The translations under genes were made by a program, and so were the position numbers. A stretch of 64,000 nt of DNA from Pedobacter duraquae (GTDB lineage Bacteria > Bacteroidota > Bacteroidia > Sphingobacteriales > Sphingobacteriaceae), in assembly GCF_004362245.1 (NCBI RefSeq), contig NZ_SNWM01000001.1, positions 310,001 to 374,000 of the forward strand, read 5' to 3'. This document shows positions 42,432-51,773 of this stretch, one piece after another (position 1 is the first letter of the stretch; every line of letters starts with the position of its first letter). A model generated the notes under the pieces. It ran no database searches and was not told the origin of the DNA. It saw nothing but the letters and a program-made list of their open reading frames with translations.

Positions 42432-43390
42432 TCTGCAAAAATTCGATCTATCCACGTATCTATAGAATAATTTATCTTGTCAAAGGTTTCCTCTTCGAAA
42501 AAAGACGCAGGGATCTCGAAGTTAGCTGGATCTACGATATAAATCTGCTTTGGATTATAAAACGGTTCCGCACTGATATGCTTGTTGTTGGTGATTAACT
42601 TCTTTCCTGCCCCAAGCGCATCTAGAACTCGCATGGCGAGTCCCGATTGCGTTTCTGTAGTAATGTCAACAATGATGTTACTCTCGTTAAATAGCTGCAG
42701 ATAATTATATTTATTCATCCGGGTGAAAGCAACATATTTACGGTCAATTTTCGCACCTTTAATACGTTCTCTTAAATAACGTTTAAAACTCAGGAATAAA
42801 TGTGTCTTAAGCCGATAACCATTCTCAACAGAAAAATCGATAATTTTCTGCATTTCCTGGTAGCGTTCCAATGTATAGTTACCGAAAAAAAACAGATCAT
42901 ACTTAATCTTAACGGGTTTAAGTACAGAGAATTCATCGGTATGAAAGGTTGGGATATATTTGATGTTTAAATCTTCAGCATCTTTATAATCAAAAGTGTA
43001 AACACGGTCAAAACTACCCATTGCGTCCAAATAGTTCCAGTTATTTAATGAATCCCATTGATACAATATACTTCTGATGTTCGGATTCATAGACCTAACA
43101 GCACTTTCAAAACCGATCGGCATTTTATAACCCCTAATTACCAGCAAATAATCGAATGTTTGTCCGGATATTGATGTTAGAATGCAATTGTAATGTTGCG
43201 CCTGCCATTTATCCATTTGATCTGGTAAAAAGGAATCAATAAAAGCATGCTTGAGCGTGATATCCCGCTCATAGAAAAAAACTACTTCAGCTCCTCGGGC
43301 CTTTAATTTCGAAATGATCTCATCATTGTAATGATAAAATTTCACTCCGATAAATAGGATACGTTTGCCTCTAACTGGATCTTTTAACAT
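42428..43390 (-). CDS. CgeB/spore-protein-like glycosyltransferase
   Basis: 320 residues, GT-B-like. RILFIGVKFYHYNDEIISKL at the start, FDYLLVIRGYKMPI, LFFFGNYTLERYQEM and a C-terminal donor-binding part ESNIIVDITTETQSGLAMRV with LDALGAGKKLIT. This matches the CgeB/DUF3880-type glycosyltransferase group used in lipopolysaccharide and spore-coat loci. Last gene of the minus-strand operon, 4 bases after the preceding GT4. Confidence 0.82.
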   Translation of the reverse strand: MLKDPVRGKRILFIGVKFYHYNDEIISKLKARGAEVVFFYERDITLKHAFIDSFLPDQMDKWQAQHYNCILTSISGQTFDYLLVIRGYKMPIGFESAVRSMNPNIRSILYQWDSLNNWNYLDAMGSFDRVYTFDYKDAEDLNIKYIPTFHTDEFSVLKPVKIKYDLFFFGNYTLERYQEMQKIIDFSVENGYRLKTHLFLSFKRYLRERIKGAKIDRKYVAFTRMNKYNYLQLFNESNIIVDITTETQSGLAMRVLDALGAGKKLITNNKHISAEPFYNPKQIYIVDPANFEIPASFFEEETFDKINYSIDTWIDRIFAD

Positions 43391-43394
43391 AGAA

Positions 43395-44501
43395 TTAAAC
43401 TACGGATTTATACACATCATATGTTTGTTCTAACGATTTCCCTATTGGGAAATCCATCAACCTTATTAAACCTTTTGCAACTAAACCTTTTCGATGTGAT
43501 TCATCCATCAATGTTTTTTCCATCGTTGCGATAAGAGAATCGACCTCATACGTACTAAAATAATCAACAGCTTCAGCCCCTATCTCTAAAAAGCACGCGG
43601 TATCACTTAGAATTACAGGACATTCAGCCTTAAACGCCTCCAATATTGGAAGTCCAAATCCCTCATGAAGAGAAGGATATACGAAAGCCACTGCATTCGC
43701 ATATAAATAATTTAGTTGTTCATCCGAGACATTAACATGCTTAACTTTTTCTTGTAGGTTGAGTCTGGAAATTAATTCGCGATCCGCAATTGCGATTGCA
43801 CCACCGCCGGTCAATAGCATCTCAATGTCCGGATACCGTTCAGAAAGTGCCTTAAATGCATATAAAAATCGATAAAAGTTTTTATACCCTGATCTATCCC
43901 CTACGTATAAGAAATAAGATTCGGGTAATCCTGGGATCTCCTGATAAATAAGCGGCGATTCAATATCTATCCCATGATAAATTACTTCAATCTTTGATGG
44001 ATCAACATCCGAATAAGTAATTAAATCGGATTTAGTAGTCTCAGAAATTGCAATAATTTTATCTGCCGCAGCAATATTTAGCTTCTTATTATGTGTCAGA
44101 TCATCTTCAGCCCAAAAATACTCAGGCAGCCGCTCGTGAGTCATATCATGGACTGTAGTCACTACGGGCTTTTTATTGCGTCCAATAAAATATGGGTCGT
44201 AATAGGTAGGATGCAAAATATCGTAATCACCTTTATTGATCAAATATTTACAATACTGTTGGTTTAACTTATAGGTTTTGGATCCGTATTTAGATTGAAG
44301 TAGTGACCTGCCCAGCTTGTTATTAAGCAACTGAGGTTCATCCTTAATGTAATGGTTCGGTGAATACAAGCAACCTATCTGGTAGTCGTAGTCAGGTTTA
44401 TTTTTTATATCCTGAACTATATTGGCAAAATATCGACTAATACCACCATAACGTTGTGTACTAAATTTCTGGTGATCAAAAAATATCTTTAGTGGTTTCA
44501 T
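43395..44501 (-). CDS. Glycosyltransferase, GT4
   Basis: 368 residues, GT-B fold. Acceptor-side N-terminus with GGISRYFANIV, the mid hinge YFLYVGDRSGYKNFYRFLYA, then LLTGGGAIAIADRELISRL and the retaining-GT4 signature YPSLHEGFGLPILEAF (E-x7-E) with ECPVILSDT. Typically a mannosyl- or rhamnosyltransferase. The start overlaps the previous gene's end by 4 bases. Confidence 0.93.
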   Translation of the reverse strand: MKPLKIFFDHQKFSTQRYGGISRYFANIVQDIKNKPDYDYQIGCLYSPNHYIKDEPQLLNNKLGRSLLQSKYGSKTYKLNQQYCKYLINKGDYDILHPTYYDPYFIGRNKKPVVTTVHDMTHERLPEYFWAEDDLTHNKKLNIAAADKIIAISETTKSDLITYSDVDPSKIEVIYHGIDIESPLIYQEIPGLPESYFLYVGDRSGYKNFYRFLYAFKALSERYPDIEMLLTGGGAIAIADRELISRLNLQEKVKHVNVSDEQLNYLYANAVAFVYPSLHEGFGLPILEAFKAECPVILSDTACFLEIGAEAVDYFSTYEVDSLIATMEKTLMDESHRKGLVAKGLIRLMDFPIGKSLEQTYDVYKSVV

Positions 44502-45712
44502 CTGTTTAATTTATTTTTCAGGAATCTGGCCAACAAATCTGCAATTTCATTACCCCTTTTTTCCCAGGTATTATCTGCAGCAATCGAAAGCCTGGTCTCT
44601 ACATCCGCTCTGGTATTTTTTGACAATGCAACCTTTATCCCTGCAGAAAACGTCTCTGCATTGGCGCAAAACTGTACCGTTTCCCCAGTAAATTCACGTA
44701 GATCGGTATTAAAATCTGTAGCTACAACAGGTTTTCCTGCACCAAGATACTCAAACAATTTAAGCGGAAAAATAGTATGGCTGACTTCGTCTTTCTTAAA
44801 GGGGATTAAAGCCACATCAAATCCTTTGATCATCGCTGGCATTTCTTCATACGGTACGCGTCCAACAAAATGGACATTGCCCGGCAGTCGAAAATCTTTA
44901 GGCAGGTACCCCTCATCAACAGGACCCGCAAACACAAAATTAATGTCCGGATTCGACCCGATTACTTCGGCAAGTAGTACATAGTCCATCCGGCGTTCAA
45001 TATTTCCAAAATACCCTGCAATTGGTTGTTTGATATTGGCTAACGAAGGATGAACTTCAAGATTGTCATTTAATGCTTTTGAAGTGTGTGTAATATCAGC
45101 TGCATTTGGAATGAAATAAGTATTTGGATTTTGGGGTAATTTCTCAGTGTACAACTGTTTACTTGTGCAGATTACCAGATCACTTCTTTTAACGATTATC
45201 GCTTCAGATACAACACCGTGCTTTCTATCGTGCTCCACTATAAGCGGATCTACACAATGATAAGCTAACAATTTCGGCTTAAGAAGCGATCCCACATTTG
45301 GGTAATGAAAGTTGAAAGAATTAATGAAAATATAATCTGTTATATTTTTCGATTTTATACATTGCCTTACTCTGTTGTAAATCGTTTTTTCGTTAATTTT
45401 TAGCAAAAGCCGGTAAAAGCTACCTTCCGGCAAAAAATTAATTGATAAAAGCGGCGGAACAATAAGTATTTTAAGTCTGGGGATCGCCGTGTCAATAAGT
45501 CCATCAGATGACCTGGAAAAAGAATTTTTCCTGATCTGAAAAGCTGCATCTTTGTTTGAAAAATAGTCCTTTAGTGTATACGGATAATCAATGTAGTAAA
45601 CGTCATTTTTCTGAGCAAGAAATTTAGCGATCGTAAAGCTGGTAGATTCATATGGCCCATCAAATTTTGCTATTCCTAAAATAAAAATCACTTCGTTTTC
45701 CAAACTCATCAT
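44498..45712 (-). CDS. Glycosyltransferase, GT4/TuaH-like
   Basis: 404 residues. N-terminal FILGIAKFDGPYESTSFTIA, then DIDFVFAGP-type middle (NPDINFVFAGPVDEGYLP), VHFVGRVPYEEMPAM, ALIPFKKDEVSHTIFPLKLF, EYLGAGKPVVATDF. The last motif matches TuaH and related transferases. Two adjacent ATGs (45712, 45709) could start it; the first is coupled to the polymerase stop in ATGA. Confidence 0.9.
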   Translation of the reverse strand: MMSLENEVIFILGIAKFDGPYESTSFTIAKFLAQKNDVYYIDYPYTLKDYFSNKDAAFQIRKNSFSRSSDGLIDTAIPRLKILIVPPLLSINFLPEGSFYRLLLKINEKTIYNRVRQCIKSKNITDYIFINSFNFHYPNVGSLLKPKLLAYHCVDPLIVEHDRKHGVVSEAIIVKRSDLVICTSKQLYTEKLPQNPNTYFIPNAADITHTSKALNDNLEVHPSLANIKQPIAGYFGNIERRMDYVLLAEVIGSNPDINFVFAGPVDEGYLPKDFRLPGNVHFVGRVPYEEMPAMIKGFDVALIPFKKDEVSHTIFPLKLFEYLGAGKPVVATDFNTDLREFTGETVQFCANAETFSAGIKVALSKNTRADVETRLSIAADNTWEKRGNEIADLLARFLKNKLNR

Positions 45713-47211
45713 GCTACTCTTCTTTTAGTCATCCAGAATGCTCCATCACTTTTTTCAGGCTTAAGGTGATGTTCGGGGTTTTTTTCCTGATCGAGTCTAA
45801 GTGTGATATTCATTAATGCAATAATCAGGTAGAAATACACACTTAAAGGAAACTGCACAATACCTTCTTGCGGGAAGTTTCCAATAGCAATGGCAAAAAC
45901 CATCAAGACCATCGCTAAACAGTACGTTTTAAGTTCGGGATCTTTAATTGCAAAATAGTTATTTATGCCCGTTCTCAGTACCACAAAGAACAGTGCGCAA
46001 ATTAATCCCAGTCCTATCCAGCCCAGTTCGACTGCGACCCTCACGAAACCACTGTCTGGCGGAAATTGGGCTAAGAACGAATTCGGTGAAAACCTAACAC
46101 CCCAAACTCCTGTGGCACCAAGTCCACCACCGAGCGGATGAGTTTGTATATAAGGTTGTATACGTTTCTGATTTTGGGCGCGTACATTATAGGATGCATC
46201 GTCTGAGGGTCTGAAAGCACTTTGAAACCTTGCCAGACTGGCATTCGAAGTGGGTGTATAGACAAGCATAGCGAGTAGTAAGCTGAATGCGCCAAAAAAT
46301 ATTAAGATCCTTGTATTGAACTTAACGACCAGTAACAGAATCATTGCTGAAGGCACGAGTACGTATGCAGCACGTGTTCCTGAATATAGCATCACATTCA
46401 TAAAAAGGGCTGCCATAATTGCCAACTTGATTTTAGAACTCACGCGTGTAGGACCTGTTATCAAAATAATACACAATATCGTTGACACTGCCATATTGTA
46501 AGCGAACGATACCGGATCAGAATAAATACTTGATTTTCTCCAGTGTCCGTTAATATACAAAAGATTCTGAAGAAGGGGATTAGCATCCAATACCCTTTGT
46601 TCGTAGTCAAAGAATCCGAAGTACTCCTGCTTGATAGCATATAATGCTCCTAGAATACTAAAAACCAACCACATCTTAAAAATTAATCGTATAAACTTCA
46701 CTGAGTTAATCTGGTAGTTGAATATAAAGTAGGAAAGCATCACCCCCGCTACCGCACGGATGGTATATAGCCATGCCAAACGCGATTCGGCATTCGGATT
46801 AATTACCTGTATAAGGTTATAGCTAATCCACACAAGAATCATAAATGTAACAGGGTTTTTAAAAATTTCCCAGTTTGGTTTTGTCTTTTGATTGATAAAA
46901 AAACCAATTATAAGCAATAACAAAATACTGTCCATTACCGTCCCAAGCGGATAATCTATCTGGAAACCCAATGCATACATAACGAAATAAGCAGCGGTAA
47001 GGTAGGTAAGAATTCCAAAATGGGGGTACCTGATAATACAGAAGACAAATATTGGAACAACAATTCCTATGATAAGTAACAACCCCCCGGTGGTACTCCA
47101 AATCGCCACGATGAGCGCAAAGATGGCTGAGAAAAAGAGCAAACCAAGACCGACCGCTAAAATCGCAATCTTATTGTTTCCCTTCATGATCAGTTCGCTG
47201 ACTCTCCCCAT
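45709..47211 (-). CDS. O-antigen/exopolysaccharide polymerase or ligase, Wzy/WaaL-like
   Basis: 500 residues with about 11 membrane helices. The O-antigen ligase family core is present: SGTRAAYVLVPSAMILLLVV, THPLGGGLGATGVWG with FPPDSGFVRVAVELGWIGLG (large periplasmic loop then helix). It joins repeat units after flipping. Charged C-terminus (MTKRRVA). It begins with the A of TAATG that ends the 42-residue gene, so it is translationally coupled to it. Confidence 0.88.
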   Translation of the reverse strand: MGRVSELIMKGNNKIAILAVGLGLLFFSAIFALIVAIWSTTGGLLLIIGIVVPIFVFCIIRYPHFGILTYLTAAYFVMYALGFQIDYPLGTVMDSILLLLIIGFFINQKTKPNWEIFKNPVTFMILVWISYNLIQVINPNAESRLAWLYTIRAVAGVMLSYFIFNYQINSVKFIRLIFKMWLVFSILGALYAIKQEYFGFFDYEQRVLDANPLLQNLLYINGHWRKSSIYSDPVSFAYNMAVSTILCIILITGPTRVSSKIKLAIMAALFMNVMLYSGTRAAYVLVPSAMILLLVVKFNTRILIFFGAFSLLLAMLVYTPTSNASLARFQSAFRPSDDASYNVRAQNQKRIQPYIQTHPLGGGLGATGVWGVRFSPNSFLAQFPPDSGFVRVAVELGWIGLGLICALFFVVLRTGINNYFAIKDPELKTYCLAMVLMVFAIAIGNFPQEGIVQFPLSVYFYLIIALMNITLRLDQEKNPEHHLKPEKSDGAFWMTKRRVA

Positions 47212-47339
47212 TATAAAAATAAAATTTTAATAAAGAAGAACGATACTAGCCCCAGGGATATTAAGATCGCAATATTTTTCTTTGCCAATAAAATAAACTT
47301 CGCAGCTTTCTTTTCAACATCAACAGGCTCAATTCTCAT
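47211..47339 (-). CDS. 42-residue single-helix membrane microprotein
   Basis: Reads MRIEPVDVEKKAAKFILLAK then KNIAILISLGLVSFFFIKIL and FL, 42 residues: a charged N-terminus (about 14 residues), then a hydrophobic helix with basic residues at about 20-21. The ATG at 47339 starts two bases after the preceding GT2 stop, and its TAA shares a base with the polymerase ATG (TAATG). The packing on both sides makes it a genuine gene rather than spacer. It is too short for most annotation cut-offs. Inferred role: a small regulatory or stabilising subunit for the polymerase or co-polymerase complex. Confidence 0.75.
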   Translation of the reverse strand: MRIEPVDVEKKAAKFILLAKKNIAILISLGLVSFFFIKILFL

Positions 47340-47340
47340 T

Positions 47341-48525
47341 TTATTTACCCCCTTCTTCCTCTTTAACGTAATGTGTTGTCGCAACTGATATCTTGTTTGC
47401 CTGGCGACTTTTAATCAACGATATCAGCTGAAAGAAAATAAACTGCGGAATGTTTACCAATGACCTATAGATGCGTTTGTCTGTATTGGAATAAGTCAGC
47501 GATATATAAAAAGACAGCACGAAAATAATCAAACTTAATATCCAAATTATGGCGGCTAGCCAAGCACCTAAAAACAAATTAATGGCAGCACAAAGTAGTG
47601 ATAATAGCAAAAAGATAAATAATGGCGGTCTGAGCAAGATAAAACCAAAGATGAATTGGTTTCTGCTGAAATTCCTAGTTCCTGAAAAAACAATTGCAAA
47701 TCCTAATTTGAAGTATTTAAACCAGGTATTAATCCACCTACTACGTTGATGAACGAGCTGCTCCGTCTGGGAAGTCTTCTCATCATACACAATAGCGTTG
47801 TGTGTAAAGGCGATTTGCAAGTCCTGCCCAACTATCCAGGATTGCAATACTTTATCGAATCCGGCACCATTCACATTATGTTTAACAAGAAATTCTCTAT
47901 ACAAGTCATAGCTGAAAGCCATTCCAGATCCAGCAAGCGTAGCCGAAGAACCAATTTCATAGAGCAATTGACCGTCATAAAAATGATAATAAATATCACG
48001 TGCAGCGTCCAGACATGAGATCGTGCTATCCAGATTCTTCGCCGCCCTAAGTCCTTGTACAGCCTTATATCCTCTGCTAAACACGCGATTTAGTTCTGCC
48101 AGATATCTCTTATCTACAATATTATCACTGTCAATTATTGTAACTGCATCGTGATTTCGCTGAAAATGATCCAGTGCATATTGGTGGGATCTAGTGTTGC
48201 TCGCAAGAATTTCCTCAGGTCGTAGGACTATTATCCTTGAATCTGTAAAATTCAGTTCAGAAATATCACAGTTATCTGCTACAATATAGACCAGATAATT
48301 CTGATACTCCATATTCAAGAGAGACTTAACAACAGCTGGCAGTAAGGCAGTTTGTTTATATGCAGTAACAATAACAGCGAAATCTATTTCCCCTACTGAT
48401 ATCGGATTATCCCTGCTTCTTTTCTTTACGAAAATTAACCAGATCAGATAAATACAAATCGGCAACAATAAGTTGTAACCTATTACAAATTGAATAAATA
48501 GCCATATGACCTCACTCAAACTCAT
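47341..48525 (-). CDS. Membrane glycosyltransferase, GT2
   Basis: 394 residues. N-terminal helix (IWLFIQFVIGYNLLLPICIY), catalytic domain (FAVIVTAYKQTALLPAVVKS, VYIVADNCDISE, TIIDSDNIVDKRYLAELN) with a processive-type QLVHQRSRWINTWFKYF, and two to three C-terminal helices. QRSRW corresponds to the QxxRW motif, supporting a processive or semi-processive synthase. It lies 2 bases before the co-polymerase gene's end and 1 base before the 42-residue gene. Confidence 0.89.
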   Translation of the reverse strand: MSLSEVIWLFIQFVIGYNLLLPICIYLIWLIFVKKRSRDNPISVGEIDFAVIVTAYKQTALLPAVVKSLLNMEYQNYLVYIVADNCDISELNFTDSRIIVLRPEEILASNTRSHQYALDHFQRNHDAVTIIDSDNIVDKRYLAELNRVFSRGYKAVQGLRAAKNLDSTISCLDAARDIYYHFYDGQLLYEIGSSATLAGSGMAFSYDLYREFLVKHNVNGAGFDKVLQSWIVGQDLQIAFTHNAIVYDEKTSQTEQLVHQRSRWINTWFKYFKLGFAIVFSGTRNFSRNQFIFGFILLRPPLFIFLLLSLLCAAINLFLGAWLAAIIWILSLIIFVLSFYISLTYSNTDKRIYRSLVNIPQFIFFQLISLIKSRQANKISVATTHYVKEEEGGK

Positions 48526-48527
48526 GC

Positions 48528-50669
48528 TTATATTTTAGTTGTCGTCTTATTCATAATCCATCCCATAAAGAATCCTGTTCCTTTCAAGTAAGAGATGAAA
48601 TTCTTTTTCTGTTCTGAAATCGTTTGTCCTGCTTCAAATATCGCCACTATATCCTGAGTGAATAACATCCATTCCTTTGACTGGTTAATATCATCAAGTG
48701 CCGCAGTTTCAATGATGATTAAATCATAGTAACGCTTAGCCCAATCAAGCTTAGCGCGGATTTGTTCATGTGTCGCAAGTTCAAGTAAGGAAGTGTCTCC
48801 ACCACGATTACTTAAAATATCAATAGAACCTTTTTTCTCACTGATTGACACATTACTCTCACCCTTAAAAAAGTCTTCCAGATAAACTTTAGGATTTGCA
48901 GAGTTAGTAATCTCAGGATTAGTAAAATTCCCATCAATCAACAATACTTTTTTATTGGTCATCTTCCAGGCAAAAGCCAAACTTAATGCAAGCAAGGTTT
49001 TTCCTTCTGTTGGACTTATACTTGTAACGACAAGTACTTTATCCTTTAAGTCGTTTTCAATTTCATAACGTAATGAACGCAATTGGTTCTTGAATTCAAG
49101 GAGTTTGGGTTCTGTCGATTCTGTTTGCCATAAATTTGTTAAGTCTACAGAAGGTGCAACAAGCTTATTAACACCTCCCAAGACCGGGCTTTGTGAGGCA
49201 TTTGCAAGCCCTTTCGGCGAAACGACACTATCATCCAGAAAATACATCAGGAACATGATAAAAAGACAGAATACAAAACTGATAATCCCACTCAAAATCA
49301 CTAATAGCATCTTTTTCGACGGCTGCGCCAGGCCTGGCATACCCTGTTGAACGATGTTCAGCTTTACTTCAAATCCTGTTTCCAGGCTACTTTGATTGTA
49401 TCTGTTTAGAATATCCAGATATTCCTTTGTTGCGATATCAACCTTCATTTCAAGCGCTTGAACTTCCGCTTCTTTAGGTACCAGACTACTAAATTCACCA
49501 TTTAGTTTCCTCAACTCCTGCTCAAGCGAGTTCATGCTGTATCTCGAAAGATCCAACTTAACCTCTAAATCCATTTTTTGCTGGATAAGGGCCAATTTCT
49601 GACTCAAAGGATTGTTGATGTACTCGTCTGAAGATCTGTTGATCTGTTCTGTTAACTTACCTTGCAAGGAGTCAATTGAATGTTTATACTTATCATCCAG
49701 ATCGTTCTGATAATAAAGGTCGTATAACGAACTCAGCTCTTGTTTAGTTGAGATGATGTTACTGTTGACTTTTGACATTGTCGCCTCAATATAACGACGT
49801 TCGTTTGGACTGAATTTACGATCAATTTCACTCAAAGCACCAGCAGTGGATGCGGTATTCTGCATAGCCTCCTGCTTTTTGTCGTCATATTCAATAATTC
49901 GAGTGTAAAGCTGTTTGGACTGCTCGTCCAAGTTTAGAACCCGATTCCGAATTTTGTAATCTCTTAAATCCAGCATTCTTCGGGTCAGGGTATCGTTTTT
50001 TTGCAATAATAAATTACTGAGGAAATTGGTCGTCTTGATTTGATTACTCTTAACAACAGAAGAATAATATCTTACAAATTCCGTAGATAACTCATTAACA
50101 ACAAATGCGGAAAGTCCGGGATCTTCGGTTTCACACTGCACCACGATAAAGTCACTATCGCCAGATCTGAAAATACTCAATTTCCCACTCAATGCATCAC
50201 TATCATAGCCCATCGACTGAATCATTTCATAGAGATTCGCTTGTTCTTTGTTGTATAAGTTCAGACTCTCATTTTTTTCATAGAAATTTTGATAAACTGC
50301 AATGGCACGTCTTTTCTGCGCGGCATCCATATTACTCAACTGTGAAGTGAGTGGCCTGAACGGTTTTGATGCTGTGAGATCATGAATGATTAATTTGTAA
50401 GAAACCAGATCGACCATTTTCTTCATCCGCATAATAGCGATAAGATTGCTGAATTTCTGAATAATCTGTGACGTTTGTGGAGCCACCTGATCCATTAGAC
50501 TCTGCTTAGTCTCATCTACGATCCCTGTTGCAATCTGAGACTGGGAGATATAGGAATTGGGAAGATTACGAACCAGAAAGAAAGTAATACACACAGTAAC
50601 AACAGGTATCACAATTAAAATAAAGCGATATTTCCTAAGAAGTCCTAAAAATTTACTTATCTCTTCCAT
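48528..50669 (-). CDS. Wzc-like polysaccharide co-polymerase with BY-kinase-type ATPase
   Basis: 713 residues. Two membrane helices flank a long periplasmic coiled-coil region (about 35-460). The cytoplasmic ATPase (about 520-713) has Walker A SISPTEGKTLLALSLA, Walker A' VLLIDGNFTNPEIT and a Walker B-like DLIIIETAALDD. The C-terminus (GWIMNKTTTKI) has no tyrosine cluster, unlike true BY-kinases, so autophosphorylation as in Wzc is doubtful. It controls chain length and couples polymerisation to export. Encoded directly after the half-size TolC-like gene (no gap). Confidence 0.92.
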   Translation of the reverse strand: MEEISKFLGLLRKYRFILIVIPVVTVCITFFLVRNLPNSYISQSQIATGIVDETKQSLMDQVAPQTSQIIQKFSNLIAIMRMKKMVDLVSYKLIIHDLTASKPFRPLTSQLSNMDAAQKRRAIAVYQNFYEKNESLNLYNKEQANLYEMIQSMGYDSDALSGKLSIFRSGDSDFIVVQCETEDPGLSAFVVNELSTEFVRYYSSVVKSNQIKTTNFLSNLLLQKNDTLTRRMLDLRDYKIRNRVLNLDEQSKQLYTRIIEYDDKKQEAMQNTASTAGALSEIDRKFSPNERRYIEATMSKVNSNIISTKQELSSLYDLYYQNDLDDKYKHSIDSLQGKLTEQINRSSDEYINNPLSQKLALIQQKMDLEVKLDLSRYSMNSLEQELRKLNGEFSSLVPKEAEVQALEMKVDIATKEYLDILNRYNQSSLETGFEVKLNIVQQGMPGLAQPSKKMLLVILSGIISFVFCLFIMFLMYFLDDSVVSPKGLANASQSPVLGGVNKLVAPSVDLTNLWQTESTEPKLLEFKNQLRSLRYEIENDLKDKVLVVTSISPTEGKTLLALSLAFAWKMTNKKVLLIDGNFTNPEITNSANPKVYLEDFFKGESNVSISEKKGSIDILSNRGGDTSLLELATHEQIRAKLDWAKRYYDLIIIETAALDDINQSKEWMLFTQDIVAIFEAGQTISEQKKNFISYLKGTGFFMGWIMNKTTTKI

Positions 50670-51374
50670 CTATTTTATTTCTTCCAGTTTTTTAACGGTT
50701 AATTCTTCCAGAGCAGCTTTTGCAGCCAGATAATTGATTTCCGATTGAATCTTAGCTTCATTAGCCTGCGTGTAAGACATAGATGCTGTATTATATTCTT
50801 GTATCGTTACTTCTGCACGCTGATATTTGATTTTGACAACCTTATAATTGTTTTCAGCATCTAGAAACGCACTATTAATCGGCACCAGTAAAGCTTTTGA
50901 TTGGAAAAACGTATAATATCTGCGTTTAACTTCAGCCTCCAAACTTAAATTATATTCAGCCTGATTATATTCAGCAATTTTCACCTGCTCCTTTGCTCTA
51001 TTAACCTGACTTGGCTTCTGAAATAATGTTCCGGGATTAAATGAGAACCCAAATTGATAACCACTTAACACATCAGCGGTCGTAATGGTAGGCGTATTTG
51101 TCGAGTTTGCATCATTAGATCTTCTGACATACTGAAAAGAAAAAGGATCCAACCAGGAAATTTTCGCACCAGAAAGATCACTCTTTGCTGCCTTTACCTG
51201 ACTTTCAAACTGCTTAAGCCTAGGATAGTTTTGTTTCGCTGTTGCAATAAGTTTTTCGATATACAGATTTGAAATACCCGTGATCACGTTCTCCTGAGCA
51301 TTGGCCCCCGGGATGCTCAAAAGCAAAAAAAAAGATAATCCAGTAATTTTTAAATAGTGTATGGGTTTAGACAT
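50670..51374 (-). CDS. Half-length TolC-family outer-membrane protein
   Basis: 235 residues from the ATG at 51374 (signal peptide MSKPIHYLKITGLSFFLLLS, cleavage near ANAQ). An earlier in-frame ATG at 51413 would put charged residues before the signal. The mature part is one TolC repeat: helix (LIATAKQNYPRLKQFESQVK), strand region (DPFSFQYVRRSND, GYQFGFSFNPG), then long helical segments (QVNRAKEQVKIAEYNQAEYN, AEVKRRYYTFFQSK). TolC is about 450 residues with two such repeats. It is the first gene of the minus-strand operon, and no Wza/OPX protein is in the window. Confidence 0.84.
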   Translation of the reverse strand: MSKPIHYLKITGLSFFLLLSIPGANAQENVITGISNLYIEKLIATAKQNYPRLKQFESQVKAAKSDLSGAKISWLDPFSFQYVRRSNDANSTNTPTITTADVLSGYQFGFSFNPGTLFQKPSQVNRAKEQVKIAEYNQAEYNLSLEAEVKRRYYTFFQSKALLVPINSAFLDAENNYKVVKIKYQRAEVTIQEYNTASMSYTQANEAKIQSEINYLAAKAALEELTVKKLEEIK

Positions 51375-51391
51375 AGATTTCCAGTAAAGTT

Positions 51392-51399
51392 CAAATATA
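51392..51399 (-). promoter_or_regulatory. Candidate -7 box (TATATTTG) for the export operon
   Basis: Minus-strand TATATTTG, 17 bases before the ATG at 51374, fits TAnnTTTG and supports the shorter start. No good -33 element found. Confidence 0.4.
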
Positions 51400-51730
51400 T
51401 AGTTATGCTTCAAATAATGCTAATATTATACCAGTAATTGGAGTTGTGTTTATTTCCACATTAATGAGGCAAATATAGCCTGATAATCAATTACAACCCG
51501 AAAAATAACTTAAACTAAATAATAATCAAGATATTAAAATGGCAATAATTCCCCACGTCAAACACAGAAGTGTGGATATCCTTTCAACAATGGAGATATA
51601 TTTCCACAATCTAACCTAGTAGCATCTTTCAAATACAGAAAAATCAATATTCTAAAGGCTAATTTTATTGATTTAAACCTATGTTTCAAGGTTCTTTGCG
51701 ATAATGAATGAATTTCTTGCACAATGGCTT

Positions 51731-51751
51731 TATATTTGGATATTAGATTTG
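51731..51751 (+). promoter_or_regulatory. Two overlapping-range -7 boxes for the adhesin operon
   Basis: TATATTTG (51731-51738) and TAGATTTG (51744-51751) both match TAnnTTTG, 35 and 22 bases before the ATG at 51774. A TTG at 51717-51719 gives a 24-base spacer to the second. Confidence 0.45.
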
Positions 51752-51773
51752 CGATAACATTATTATTAGTTCT

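Larger units (their letters stand above)
51375..51773. other. 399-base divergent control region between export operon and adhesin
   Basis: No gene seen. It carries a minus-strand TATATTTG (51392-51399) for the export operon, plus-strand TATATTTG (51731-51738) and TAGATTTG (51744-51751) for the adhesin, and three TCCACA-containing words (TATTTCCACA at 51451 and 51599; GATATCCACA on the minus strand at 51571-51580). Good place for shared regulation of matrix and adhesin. Confidence 0.5.
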
